Positions 32,997-40,345 of a DNA stretch of 40,345 bases are shown here, piece by piece. The DNA is from UBA4656 sp002405525. Lineage in GTDB: Bacteria; Pseudomonadota; Gammaproteobacteria; Xanthomonadales; Ahniellaceae. A program made the translations under genes and the position numbers. Each line of letters begins with the position of its first letter. Positions within the stretch are counted from its first letter, which is position 1. The stretch is from contig DAIMGT010000032.1 in NCBI GenBank assembly GCA_036723735.1, positions 1 to 40,345 of the forward strand, written 5' to 3'. The notes under the pieces were generated by a model, which had not been told where the DNA came from, made no database searches, and saw only the letters and a program-made list of their open reading frames with translations.

Positions 32997-33782
32997 TCAC
33001 TCGATCAGATCGAGGAGGTCCGCCGGCACCTGCAGTGCGGGATCTTCGGCACGCAGGTCGGCAAGGGCCGCGATCGCCTCGGATCGCCGCCCGGTGTCGC
33101 GCAGCGCACGAATGGCGTCGAGCCGTTCGTCGCGCCCGGAGAATCCGTGGGCAACCGCCGTTTCGCGCACGCCCGGTGCGGCGACCGGTGCCCGGGCCGA
33201 CGGTGGCGCGGCGGCCAACGGCGGCTCAGGGGGCGGCGGCGGTGCGGCCACCGGCGGGGCAGGCGCCGGCACGGCGGGCCGGCCCGCGGCATGCGATCCA
33301 GGGGCGGGCGCGGACGGCGTGGCGTACAACCGCTGCCGGGCCGCGGCGGCTGCTGAGTCCGCCGTGTCCGCCGCGGGCTCCGCGGCCGCCACCGCCGATT
33401 CCGCCGCGACCGTCGCGCGCCGGCTGTCGGTCTGCGCAGCCGGCATCTCAGCGACTTTCGAGGGCGAACGGGCTGACGCCGTGGCGGCGTTCGCGCCTTG
33501 GTCCGCCGCGGATTCCGGTTCGGCGGGCGTCGCGGCTGCCGCGGCGGGCGGTGGCGTGGCGGGACCCGCCTCGCGCAGGGGTTGCTGGCCCAGCTGCCAG
33601 CCCACGCCCGCCGCCAGGGCCAGCGCGGCGGCCGCCGCCAGCGGCGCCATCCGTGCGGGGCGGCGCGGCCGCGCGGCAGCCCGCGCGCCGGCCAGTACCG
33701 CCGCGTCCAGAGCCGCCGCGGGTTCGCTGCGGGGCAAGCGGCGATACATCGCGACCAGGGCGTCGTCGTCGTTGTCGGTCAT
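32997..33782 (-). CDS. Putative membrane-anchored anti-sigma factor
   Basis: 261 residues from the ATG at 33782, overlapping the sigma factor stop by 4 nt (ATGA). A cytosolic start (MTDNDDDALVAMYRRLPRSEPAAALDAAVLA) precedes one membrane helix (MAPLAAAAALALAAGVGWQLG, about 44-64). Then comes a ~140-residue Ala/Pro-rich periplasmic linker and a small folded end (RDERLDAIRALRDTGRRSEAI, EDPALQVPADLLDLI). Position directly after an ECF sigma gene and single-pass topology argue for an anti-sigma factor, but the first 40 residues do not show a clear zinc-type anti-sigma motif (HxxxCxxC is absent). Confidence 0.6.
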   Translation of the reverse strand: MTDNDDDALVAMYRRLPRSEPAAALDAAVLAGARAAARPRRPARMAPLAAAAALALAAGVGWQLGQQPLREAGPATPPPAAAAATPAEPESAADQGANAATASARSPSKVAEMPAAQTDSRRATVAAESAVAAAEPAADTADSAAAAARQRLYATPSAPAPGSHAAGRPAVPAPAPPVAAPPPPPEPPLAAAPPSARAPVAAPGVRETAVAHGFSGRDERLDAIRALRDTGRRSEAIAALADLRAEDPALQVPADLLDLIE

Positions 33783-34321
33783 GGTTTCAGGGCCTCGCGC
33801 AGGCGCACCATCGCGTAGCGCAGTCGGGACTTGGCGGTCTCGCGGCCGACCCCGGTCGCCTCGGCGATCTCGTCGACGCCCAGCCCCGCCTCGGCGCGCA
33901 GCACGAAGGCCTCGCGCTGCTCCGGCGGCAGCACGTCGAGCGCGCGCTGCAGGCGGCGGCGTTGCTCGAATTCCGACAGATCGCCATCCGGATGTTGCTC
34001 CTCCGGGATCTCCAGGGCGGCCAGCGTGGCCTCGGGATCGGGGTCGGCCGGCCGCTGGCGTCGCCATTGGTCGACCATCAGGTTGTGCGCGATCTGCAGC
34101 AGCCAGGTGGTGAACTTGGCCTCCGGGCGCCAGCGGGCGCGAGCCGCCACCACGCGCGCCCAGGTGTCCTGGAACAGCTCTTCGGCCACCGGATCGCCGA
34201 CCCCGCGCAGCAGAAAGCGCCAAAGCATGCCGCGATGCCGCGCATACAGGACCTCGAACGCGCGCAGGTCGTCCCGGGCCCACGCCTGCATCAACGCCTC
34301 GTCGGAGTCCTCGCCGCGCAT
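33779..34321 (-). CDS. ECF sigma factor (RpoE-like)
   Basis: 180 residues from the ATG at 34321; an ATG at 34456 would add 45 residues not seen in the family. Region 2: AFEVLYARHRGMLWRFLLRGV, AEELFQDTWARVVAARARW, FTTWLLQIAHNLMVDQWRR. Region 4: ALDVLPPEQREAFVLRAEAGL, VDEIAEATGVGRETAKSRLRYAMVRLREAL. It directs RNA polymerase to stress promoters and should be held by the membrane protein encoded next (4-nt overlap). It is divergent from a cyclic-di-GMP gene at 34468. Confidence 0.93.
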   Translation of the reverse strand: MRGEDSDEALMQAWARDDLRAFEVLYARHRGMLWRFLLRGVGDPVAEELFQDTWARVVAARARWRPEAKFTTWLLQIAHNLMVDQWRRQRPADPDPEATLAALEIPEEQHPDGDLSEFEQRRRLQRALDVLPPEQREAFVLRAEAGLGVDEIAEATGVGRETAKSRLRYAMVRLREALKP

Positions 34322-34467
34322 CCGCGCTAGATTACGCCAACCTGGGCCGGGTCGATCGCTGGCGCCTTCGGGAATCAAGCGTGGCGCAGTCGCCGTCGGG
34401 GTCGACCGCGAGCCGTCAAAGAATTGTGGCTTGATAAACTGGTCCCAGGATTGCATCCAGGTCTCCG

Positions 34468-37443
34468 ATGGCCGCCCCGGACATCAGCGCCGCGATCGCT
34501 TCGCCTGTGCCGCCGACTGCCGGCGCGGGGCCGGTTTGGCGTGAGCGCAGCCTGGAGGGGATGGTGCGCGCGGCCACTGCCGCGCTCGCGGACGCCGGTC
34601 TCGACGCGGTGCGGCTGGTGTGGTCCGTGGGCGGCGACCCCGGGGCCGCCGTACGGTGGCGCGCTCTCGATGGACCGCCCGACGCGCTCGATGCGCTGCT
34701 GGTTGGTCGGCTCGTCGAGCATCGGCAGGCCCAGGCCCAGGAATCCTCGCGGGATGGGCGCCTTCGGCGCGGGGTGCTGCTGGTCCCGCCCTGCGAAGAC
34801 GGCTTCCTGGTCGCCACCTGGGATGCCGCCTCGACCGGCGCGGTGCCGGTCGAATGCGTCGCCGAGAAGGGGGCTGCGGGAACGGCGCTGCAGTTGCAGT
34901 TGCGTATCGAGCGCCTGCGCGGCGCGGTGGATCGCCTCGGCAGCGCCGAGCGCCTTCAGCATGCGCTGTACGCGATCACGGACATGGCCGGCGCCGACCT
35001 CGAGATGCCGGAGATGCTGCGCGGCCTGCACGGCATCGTATCCGGCCTGATGTACGCCGAAAACTGCTTCATCGTCCGCTACAGCCCGGAACGGGCGGTC
35101 GTCCGCTTCCTCTACATGGTCGACACCCTCGACCCGACGCCGATCGACAGCGATGCGGAGATGCCGGCGTCGCGGTTCGCCAACAGCCTCACCCTCGCGA
35201 TGCTGCGCCGCGGCCGCGCGCTGCATGGTCCGTCGGCCGCACTGCGGTCGCAGCTGGGCATGGACCGCGGCGACGACATGGGACCCGAGAGCGCCGACTG
35301 GCTCGGCGTGCCGATGCTGCGCGGCAGCGAGGTTCGCGGCGGTATCGTGGTGCAGAGTTATGACGCCAACATCCGGTACTCCGACGACGACCAGGTCCTG
35401 CTGTCCTTCGTCGCCACCCACATCCTTACCGCCCTGGAACGCAAGCAGGCGCACGAGGATCTGGAGCGGCGGGTAGAGCAGCGCACCGCCGATCTCGCGC
35501 GCGCCAACCAGAGCCTGACCCGGGAGGTCGCCGAGCGCCGTCGGGGCGAGCGATTGCAGGCTGCGCTGTACCGCATCGCCCAACTGTCCGGCGCCCCGGG
35601 CACCCCCGAGCAGTTCTACGCCGCCGTGCACGCCATCGTCGGCGAACTGATCGACGCGCGGAACTTCTTCATCGCCACCGTCGTCGGTGAGCGCCGCGAC
35701 GAGCTGGAGTTCCCGTACTCGGTCGATGAGCACGATCAGCGCCGGCCCCGGCGCCGGATGGCGCGCGGATGCACGGAGTACGTGCTGCGCACCGGGCGTG
35801 CGCTGCTGGTCGATCGCGACGCGGTCGCCGCGCTGCAGGCCGCCGGCGAGGTTCAGGCGTCGGGAGCGCCGTCGGAATGCTGGCTCGGCGTGCCGCTGCC
35901 GGGCGACGATGGGCCGCTCGGCGTGATCGCGGTGCAGAGCTACGCCCCGGAACGGTTTTTCTCGCCGCGCGACCAGGAACTGCTGGCCTTCGTCGCCCAC
36001 CATGTCGCGCAGGCCCTGACCCGCAAGCGGGCCCAGGACTCACTGCGCGAGGCCTACGCGGAACTCGAACACCGGGTGGCGGAGCGGACCCGCGAACTCG
36101 CCGAGGCCAACCGCGAACTGCGCGAGCAGGTGGATGAGCGCGAGCGAGCCGAACTGCGCCTGAAGCACCAGGCCCAGCACGACGCGCTGACCGGGCTGCC
36201 GAACCGGGTGTCGCTGCTCGACCGGCTGGCAGCGGCGCTGGACCGCTACCTGCACGACCACCGGCCGCGCTTCGCGGTGCTGTTCGTCGACCTCGATCGT
36301 TTCAAGGTCATCAACGACTCGATGGGGCACCTGGCGGGCGACGAGGTCCTCAAGCAGGCCGGGGCCAGGATCTCGGCCGTGCTGCGGCACCCCGACATGG
36401 TCGCCCGCCTCGGCGGGGACGAGTTCGCGATCCTGCTCGAGAACATCGCGGGCGAGCACGAAGCGCACGGCGCGGCGCAGCGCGTGATCGACACGCTGTC
36501 GGAGCCGATGCGGGTCGACGGCAAGGAGCTGTTCACCTCGGCGTCGGTCGGGATCGCGTTTTCGCACCCGCGCTATGCGCGGCCCGACGAACTGCTGCGC
36601 GATGCCGACGTGGCGATGTATCGCGCCAAGGCCAGGGGTCGCCATCGCTGGGAGGCGTTCGACGAACACCTGCACACCGAGGCCATGCGGCTGCTCGACC
36701 TGGAGGGCGACCTGCGCCGGGCGGTGATGCGCAATGAGTTCGAGCCGCATTTCCAGCCGATCGTCGACCTTCGCAGCGGGCGCACCCTCGGCTACGAGGC
36801 CCTGCTGCGCTGGCGCCACCCGGAGCGCGGCCTGTTGCTTCCCGGCGACTTCCTCGCGGCCGCCGAGGAGAGCGGCATCGCGGATCAGATCGACTGGCGG
36901 ATGTTCGATCGCACCTGCGCCGAGGTGCCGCGCTTGATCGACGGCAACACCTACGTTTGCATCAACGTCTCCGCGCGCCACTTCCGGTCACCCGACCTCG
37001 CGGAGGCGGTGCTGGCCCTGCTGCGCGTGCGCGGCATCGCGCCACAGCGGATCCGGCTGGAGGTCACCGAGGGCGCCCTGCTGGACAACCAGGACCAGAT
37101 CCGGCGCACCCTGCAGCGCCTGCGCGAGGCGGGCGTGCTGACCCTGATCGATGATTTCGGAACCGGCTACTCGTCTTTGTCGTACCTGCACCACCTGCCG
37201 GTGCACGCGCTCAAGATCGACCGCTCCTTCGTGCAGGACCTCCTGCCCGGGGGGGTCGGCAGCAGCGTCGCGGTGGTCAAGGCGATCCGTGCCTTGGCAG
37301 AGTCGCTCGGCCAGGAGGTGATCGCCGAAGGCATCGAGACCGAACTCCAGCGCGAGGCGCTGGTCGCGCTCGGGGTGACGATGGGCCAGGGCTTCCTGTT
37401 CGCGCGGCCGCGGCCGGCGGATGAACTGGCAGTGGCCATCTGA
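34468..37443 (+). CDS. GAF-GAF-GGDEF-EAL cyclic-di-GMP enzyme
   Basis: 991 residues, no clear membrane segment. Two GAF-like sensor domains (about 165-330 and 365-520), each ending in a coiled coil (RRVEQRTADLARANQSL; HRVAERTRELAEANREL). The GGDEF domain has the intact active site GGDEF (649-653) and an RxxD inhibitory site RHPD (640-643) five residues before it. The EAL domain has EAL (777-779), INVSARHF, EVTEGALL, IDDFGTGYSSL, KIDRSFV and AEGIETE, the catalytic set of active phosphodiesterases. It can thus potentially both make and break c-di-GMP, with a cytosolic signal deciding. It is divergent from the ECF sigma gene by 146 bp. Confidence 0.95.
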   Translation: MAAPDISAAIASPVPPTAGAGPVWRERSLEGMVRAATAALADAGLDAVRLVWSVGGDPGAAVRWRALDGPPDALDALLVGRLVEHRQAQAQESSRDGRLRRGVLLVPPCEDGFLVATWDAASTGAVPVECVAEKGAAGTALQLQLRIERLRGAVDRLGSAERLQHALYAITDMAGADLEMPEMLRGLHGIVSGLMYAENCFIVRYSPERAVVRFLYMVDTLDPTPIDSDAEMPASRFANSLTLAMLRRGRALHGPSAALRSQLGMDRGDDMGPESADWLGVPMLRGSEVRGGIVVQSYDANIRYSDDDQVLLSFVATHILTALERKQAHEDLERRVEQRTADLARANQSLTREVAERRRGERLQAALYRIAQLSGAPGTPEQFYAAVHAIVGELIDARNFFIATVVGERRDELEFPYSVDEHDQRRPRRRMARGCTEYVLRTGRALLVDRDAVAALQAAGEVQASGAPSECWLGVPLPGDDGPLGVIAVQSYAPERFFSPRDQELLAFVAHHVAQALTRKRAQDSLREAYAELEHRVAERTRELAEANRELREQVDERERAELRLKHQAQHDALTGLPNRVSLLDRLAAALDRYLHDHRPRFAVLFVDLDRFKVINDSMGHLAGDEVLKQAGARISAVLRHPDMVARLGGDEFAILLENIAGEHEAHGAAQRVIDTLSEPMRVDGKELFTSASVGIAFSHPRYARPDELLRDADVAMYRAKARGRHRWEAFDEHLHTEAMRLLDLEGDLRRAVMRNEFEPHFQPIVDLRSGRTLGYEALLRWRHPERGLLLPGDFLAAAEESGIADQIDWRMFDRTCAEVPRLIDGNTYVCINVSARHFRSPDLAEAVLALLRVRGIAPQRIRLEVTEGALLDNQDQIRRTLQRLREAGVLTLIDDFGTGYSSLSYLHHLPVHALKIDRSFVQDLLPGGVGSSVAVVKAIRALAESLGQEVIAEGIETELQREALVALGVTMGQGFLFARPRPADELAVAI

Positions 37444-37507
37444 CCGCGGTTTCGGGATGCCCAGGCGCCGGGATCGCCTGGATTCCGTGGGATGCGATCG
37501 CCCGGCG

Positions 37508-37723
37508 TTGGAAGTCCGTCAGACGCCCGAGAACGCCGCGTGGTTCGCCAGGCTGCGCGACCGCGCTGCCGGACGCGGATCGATACTCGCGCGCGACACG
37601 GGACTGGGCCGGGAAAGCCTGCGAAAGGCCCTGTCGCCGTCCGGCAATCCCGAGTGCGCCACCGTCATGAAGGTGGTCGCGGCGCCCGGCTTGAAGCTGC
37701 ACGCGACGCCGGCGGGTTCCTAG
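37508..37723 (+). pseudogene. Fused remnant of a RelE/HigB-like toxin and HigA-like addiction-module antidote
   Basis: One open frame joins two half-genes. Its first part, LEVRQTPENAAWFARLRDRAA, in pieces EVRQTPENAAWF and ARLRDRAAGRG, looks like the N-terminus of the addiction-module killer family (COG3657). Its second part, from about 37580 (ARDTGLGRESLRKALSPSG, NPECATVMKVV, LKLHATPAG), is the C-terminal half of the antidote family (COG3636). The toxin C-terminus, the antidote N-terminus and the boundary between the two genes are missing, consistent with one internal deletion that kept the frame. No ribosome-binding site is visible. Nothing else was seen between 37444 and 37914. Confidence 0.6.
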
Positions 37724-37914
37724 GCGCATCCGCCATCCGCTTCCGGCATTGGCATACGAAACAAGGCATGTTGGTCGGCTGCTGGTTCTGCTCGCTGGCG
37801 CCGGCGAGTCCGGCCCGTCGCCGAGACACCGCGAGACGGGCGCCTGATGAATGTCCTGCAAGGCGCCGGTCCCGGAACGCACCCTGCGAAAGGGCGCAAT
37901 CGTCTCTGGAAGCC

Positions 37915-38820
37915 GTGAGCAGGGGGCCCATCGAAGGCGGACGCACGGCCCTGTCGTGCGCGCTGTCCGCCTGCGACGTCCGCAAGGTCGCGCTTCTGCT
38001 GGATGCGGGTGCAAACCTCCATGACTCGCGTGGCGGCTACACCGCGCTGATCGATGCGGCCTACGGGGGCACCCGACGCCCGGACGAAGAGCTGTTGTCG
38101 CTGTTGCGCCTGCTCGGTTCGCGTGGCGCGTCAATGGATGACGTGACGTCCTACCGGGAGTCCGCGCTGTCGGTGCTCGCGCGCCTCGGTCGCTTCACAG
38201 CCATTGGTTGCCTGCTCGATGCCGGCGCCGACCTCCGGCCGCTGAAGTGGACGTCGCTTCATTCGGCGATCGCGCTGGGAAGCCTTTCGGAAGTCGTCGC
38301 CTTGTTGAATCGCGGCGCGGATGCGGAAGCGCGCGACGCGTGGGACCGTACCCCGCTACTCCTGGCGATCCACGCCGGCGATCTGCACAAGACCGAACTG
38401 CTGTTGCTGCATGGCGTGGACCGGGCTGCGCGGGGGCGTCGCGGCAGTCCCGCGGTGTTCTACGCGATCGAGCGATCCGACAGGGCAATGCTCGCGTGGC
38501 TCGTCGGGGAGGGATTCAGCCTGCTCGACAAAGACGCGTTCGGCACGTCGGCGCTCGCGCATGCTTGCGAGCACGGGAACTTCAGCGCCGTGCGGCAATT
38601 GCTCGATGCAGGGCATGACCCTGACGCGGATCAAGACCACAGGAATGCGCTCTTCAGGTGCGATGACCCCGTCGTCGCCAGGGCGCTGCTGGATGCTGGC
38701 GCGGATCCGTCCAATCTGCCGTTCGAGACCCGGCGGGCGCTGGTCGGCTTGCCCCCGGAACCGAACCTGCGCTTGTGCGACGTGACGCCCGACGAGGCGC
38801 GGCGAGGTTGCGCGCGATGA
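37915..38820 (+). CDS. Ankyrin-repeat protein, 5' part of a broken ankyrin/Kelch-like gene
   Basis: 301 residues from a GTG at 37915 with GGAAG about 6 nt upstream; the frame is open further upstream but there it is antisense-like filler over the toxin remnant. Roughly seven ankyrin repeats are readable (GRTALSCALSACDVRKVALLL, in parts, then GGYTALIDAAYGG, WTSLHSAIALGSLSEVVALL, DRTPLLLAIHAGDLHKTELLL, GTSALAHACEHGNFSAVRQLL, HRNALFRCDDPVVARALL). It ends LCDVTPDEARRGCAR-stop. The same frame continues after the TGA (38818-38820) with NPERIDAPFWSAM, which joins the next entry. The family usually continues here, so the TGA is probably a lesion. Confidence 0.7.
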   Translation: MSRGPIEGGRTALSCALSACDVRKVALLLDAGANLHDSRGGYTALIDAAYGGTRRPDEELLSLLRLLGSRGASMDDVTSYRESALSVLARLGRFTAIGCLLDAGADLRPLKWTSLHSAIALGSLSEVVALLNRGADAEARDAWDRTPLLLAIHAGDLHKTELLLLHGVDRAARGRRGSPAVFYAIERSDRAMLAWLVGEGFSLLDKDAFGTSALAHACEHGNFSAVRQLLDAGHDPDADQDHRNALFRCDDPVVARALLDAGADPSNLPFETRRALVGLPPEPNLRLCDVTPDEARRGCAR

Positions 38821-38868
38821 TTCGGGGCGCGAAATCCCGAGCGGATCGATGCCCCGTTCTGGTCAGCC

Positions 38869-39441
38869 ATGATCCGGTCGGGTATCGACGCATGGAGCGC
38901 ACGGCAGCACTTCAGCGACAAGCAATGGACGATGCCGACGCCGGGCTGGTGCGCGCGGCGGTTCGGGCAGTCGATCACCTTCCTGCCCGATGGGCGAATC
39001 ATCCAGATCGCCGGTGAGCATGAGGACGGCTACGACCCGGATTTCTGCATCTACAACGACGTCGTCGTCCACCACCCTGACGGGCGCATCGAGATCTGCG
39101 GGTACCCCGAGAAGGTGTTCCCACCCACCGACTTCCACAGCGCCACGCTGGTGGGACACCACATCCTGATGGTCGGCAACCTGGGCTATTGCCGCCAGCG
39201 CATGCCCGGCGTGACGCCGGTGTTCGCGCTCGATGTCAGGACGCTGAAGATGAAGAAGGTCAGGACCACAGGAGGGGGTCCGGGGTGGATCTACCGGCAT
39301 CGCGCCATGCTGACGCCGGGTCATCGCATCCGGGTGTTCGGCGGACGGACTGAGCTCGCAGGCGCAAGGCAGGTCGAGAACTCGGAGACGTTCGAACTCG
39401 ATTTGTCGAACATGGCGTGGGCGCGCGTGGATCCTGCGTAG
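38869..39441 (+). CDS. Kelch-like 3' part of the broken ankyrin gene
   Basis: 190 residues from the ATG at 38869; in frame with, and 48 bp after, the stop of the ankyrin part. Kelch-like segments: FGQSITFLPDGRIIQIAGEH, DPDFCIYNDVVVHHPDG, YPEKVFPPTDFHSATLVG, ILMVGNLGYCRQRMPGVTPV, GWIYRHRAMLTPGHRIRVFGG. From memory, ankyrin proteins of this type carry such a C-terminal domain in one chain. No own ribosome-binding site is seen before 38869, so it is probably not translated alone. Confidence 0.6.
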   Translation: MIRSGIDAWSARQHFSDKQWTMPTPGWCARRFGQSITFLPDGRIIQIAGEHEDGYDPDFCIYNDVVVHHPDGRIEICGYPEKVFPPTDFHSATLVGHHILMVGNLGYCRQRMPGVTPVFALDVRTLKMKKVRTTGGGPGWIYRHRAMLTPGHRIRVFGGRTELAGARQVENSETFELDLSNMAWARVDPA

Positions 39442-39756
39442 GACGCGCCGCGTGGTCCGGACTTGGCAACGCAAGGTCGGGACCAGGGTATCCCATCGGC
39501 ATTTTGGCCACGCCGGCTGGCTGCCAGTCTGCCGCGCCGGGTGCGAAGCCGCGATTCGACACCGTGATGAAGGTGGCCCGTGCCTTGGGTATCCGGCTGG
39601 CCGTCCGGCTTGGCGCGTAGGCGCTGGAAAACCGTGCTCCAGCCCTGGCGTCGGACGCCTGTTCCTCTGCGCCGCGATCTTCGATATCGTCGAGTCTCGG
39701 AAGCCGTTCATCGCGGGACCAGCGAGATGAACCAGCGCTACGCAGGAAGCGTGGAC
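39442..39756. other. Decayed intergenic stretch before hicA
   Basis: About 315 bp with no intact gene. It contains the antidote-end remnant at 39546-39620 and otherwise unrecognised text, with the hicA ribosome-binding site AGGAAG at its right end. Short frames here have no family resemblance that I can support. Confidence 0.5.
39546..39620 (+). pseudogene. C-terminal remnant of a HigA-like antitoxin
   Basis: The last 24 codons of a short frame read KPRFDTVMKVARALGIRLAV then RLGA, the helical end of COG3636/HigA-type antidotes (compare NPECATVMKVV in the remnant near 37650). Nothing upstream in this frame resembles the rest of the protein. It is a second, independent toxin-antitoxin remnant. 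Confidence 0.55.
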
Positions 39757-39948
39757 ATGATGAAAGTCGGCGAAGTGCTCCGGATGCTGCTGAATGATGG
39801 TTGGGTGGTCGTGGCAACCCGTGGGAGCCATCGCCAACTCAAGCACCCGACGAAGCCCGGTCGGGTGACCCTGCCAGGCCGGCCGAGCGACGACCTTGCG
39901 CCTGGCACCCCGAATAGCGTTCTCAAGCAAGCCGGTCTGAAGAGATAA
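39757..39948 (+). CDS. hicA: HicA-family mRNA interferase toxin
   Basis: 63 residues from the ATG at 39757 (the next codon is also ATG), with AGGAAG about 9 nt upstream. It is a single double-stranded RNA-binding-like domain: MKVGEVLRMLLNDGWVVVATRG, in parts, then GSHRQLKHP with the catalytic His, and GTPNSVLKQAGLK at the end. HicA cleaves mRNA independent of translation. hicB follows 4 bp downstream, the usual order. An in-frame ATG at 39727 would add 10 residues. Confidence 0.88.
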   Translation: MMKVGEVLRMLLNDGWVVVATRGSHRQLKHPTKPGRVTLPGRPSDDLAPGTPNSVLKQAGLKR

Positions 39949-39952
39949 GCCC

Positions 39953-40165
39953 ATGCGCTACGCCATCGTCATCGAGCAAACCGAAGGCAACTTCTCGGCC
40001 TACGTGCCCGATCTTCCGGGGTGCGTCGCGACGGGCGCGACCCTCACCGACGTCGAACGCGAGATCCGCGAGGCGATCGCCTTCCACCTCGAAGGCCTGC
40101 GCGCCGACGGTCAGCCCGTCCCTCCGGCTGCCAGCAGGGTGGAGTACGTCGAAGTTGCTGCGTAG
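39953..40165 (+). CDS. hicB: HicB-family antitoxin
   Basis: 70 residues. The partial RNase H fold of HicB is complete: MRYAIVIEQTEGNFSAYVPD, LPGCVATGATLTDVEREIRE, AIAFHLEGLRADGQPVP. It lacks the C-terminal HTH or ribbon-helix-helix found in longer HicB proteins, so DNA binding and autoregulation may be weak or indirect. It neutralises HicA; the pair looks intact. Confidence 0.9.
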   Translation: MRYAIVIEQTEGNFSAYVPDLPGCVATGATLTDVEREIREAIAFHLEGLRADGQPVPPAASRVEYVEVAA

Positions 40166-40218
40166 CAGTGGGTCGCTTCGGGAGACTGTCGCGAAGGCAT
40201 CGCCCTATCGGGGGCTAG

Positions 40219-40321
40219 GGAGCCTCTGAACACGTATCCACACCCGCGTTGCTTCTGTGCGCGCCTTGCTGGCGGGCTGCACAACCTCTGACGCGGGTGT
40301 GGATACGTGTTCAGAGGCTCC
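40219..40321. mobile_element. 103-bp MITE with 31-bp perfect terminal inverted repeats and CTAG target duplication
   Basis: Arms 40219-40249 and 40291-40321 are exact reverse complements, beginning GGAGCCTCTGAACACGTATC. Both sides are flanked by CTAG (40215-40218 and 40322-40325). The GGAGCCTCTGAA ends and a YTAR-type 4-bp duplication suggest an IS5-group transposase as the mover; no transposase is in the window. The 41-bp core (40250-40290) encodes nothing. It is inserted 49 bp after hicB, just before a possible start codon at 40331. Confidence 0.75.
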
Positions 40322-40345
40322 CTAGAGGCCATGAAGAAGACCATT

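Noticed and set aside
40331..40345. New gene starting ATGAAGAAGACC at the right edge
   Set aside because: Only five codons are visible and there is no convincing ribosome-binding site; it cannot be supported from this window.

Overview
The DNA is very GC-rich, bacterial and densely coding, with many ATGA/GTGA stop-start overlaps. The gene content points to a gammaproteobacterium of the Xanthomonadales (Lysobacterales) type: class III PHA synthase, a mtnB-mtnD-mtnC methionine-salvage operon, a Tat-exported HiPIP, and REP elements with the GTAGGAGC head. This placement is an inference; there is no rRNA or other phylogenetic marker in the window, and no tRNA was seen.

Layout. 1-7.2 kb: the 3' end of a large adenine-type DNA methyltransferase, then single genes (LysR regulator, DUF3313-like lipoprotein, medium-chain dehydrogenase, membrane protein, lipoprotein hydrolase). 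7.2-12.1 kb: a lexA-family repressor with an unusual ~165-residue N-terminal extension, transcribed divergently from an mrfA-mrfB-like helicase/exonuclease pair, with one GTTC-N7-GTTC direct repeat in the 41-bp gap. 12.1-12.3 kb: three REP hairpins. 12.3-17.0 kb: a multi-pass membrane protein divergent from phaE-phaC, a VOC protein and a DUF3052 protein. 17.0-19.5 kb: mtnC, mtnD, mtnB (minus strand) and the HiPIP gene with a textbook terminator. 19.6-23.5 kb: rmuC, an amino-acid permease and a Nudix hydrolase. 23.5-29.2 kb: the complete four-gene ligase-associated DNA-damage cassette (MBL exonuclease, ATP-dependent ligase, Lhr-like helicase, PdeM), every junction overlapping by exactly 4 nt. 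29.3-34.3 kb: arginase-family protein, nitrilase-family hydrolase, ABC exporter, and an ECF sigma factor with a membrane-anchored putative anti-sigma factor. 34.5-37.4 kb: a GAF-GGDEF-EAL protein. 37.4-40.3 kb: a decayed accessory zone with two toxin-antitoxin remnants, an ankyrin/Kelch-like gene cut by an in-frame stop, an intact hicAB pair, and a 103-bp MITE with perfect 31-bp ends and a CTAG target duplication.

The most notable biology is DNA repair. Three repair loci (mrfAB-like, rmuC, ligase cassette) lie within about 21 kb. The mrfAB-like pair appears to be under its own SOS-type switch: a LexA-like protein that keeps the self-cleavage site and Ser/Lys dyad, faces a single candidate operator spanning both predicted start sites, and carries a QLDLW motif resembling a beta-clamp-binding peptide near its N-terminus. 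A second notable point is that PhaE ends in a Lys/Ala/Pro histone-H1-like tail, which could link PHA granules to the nucleoid.
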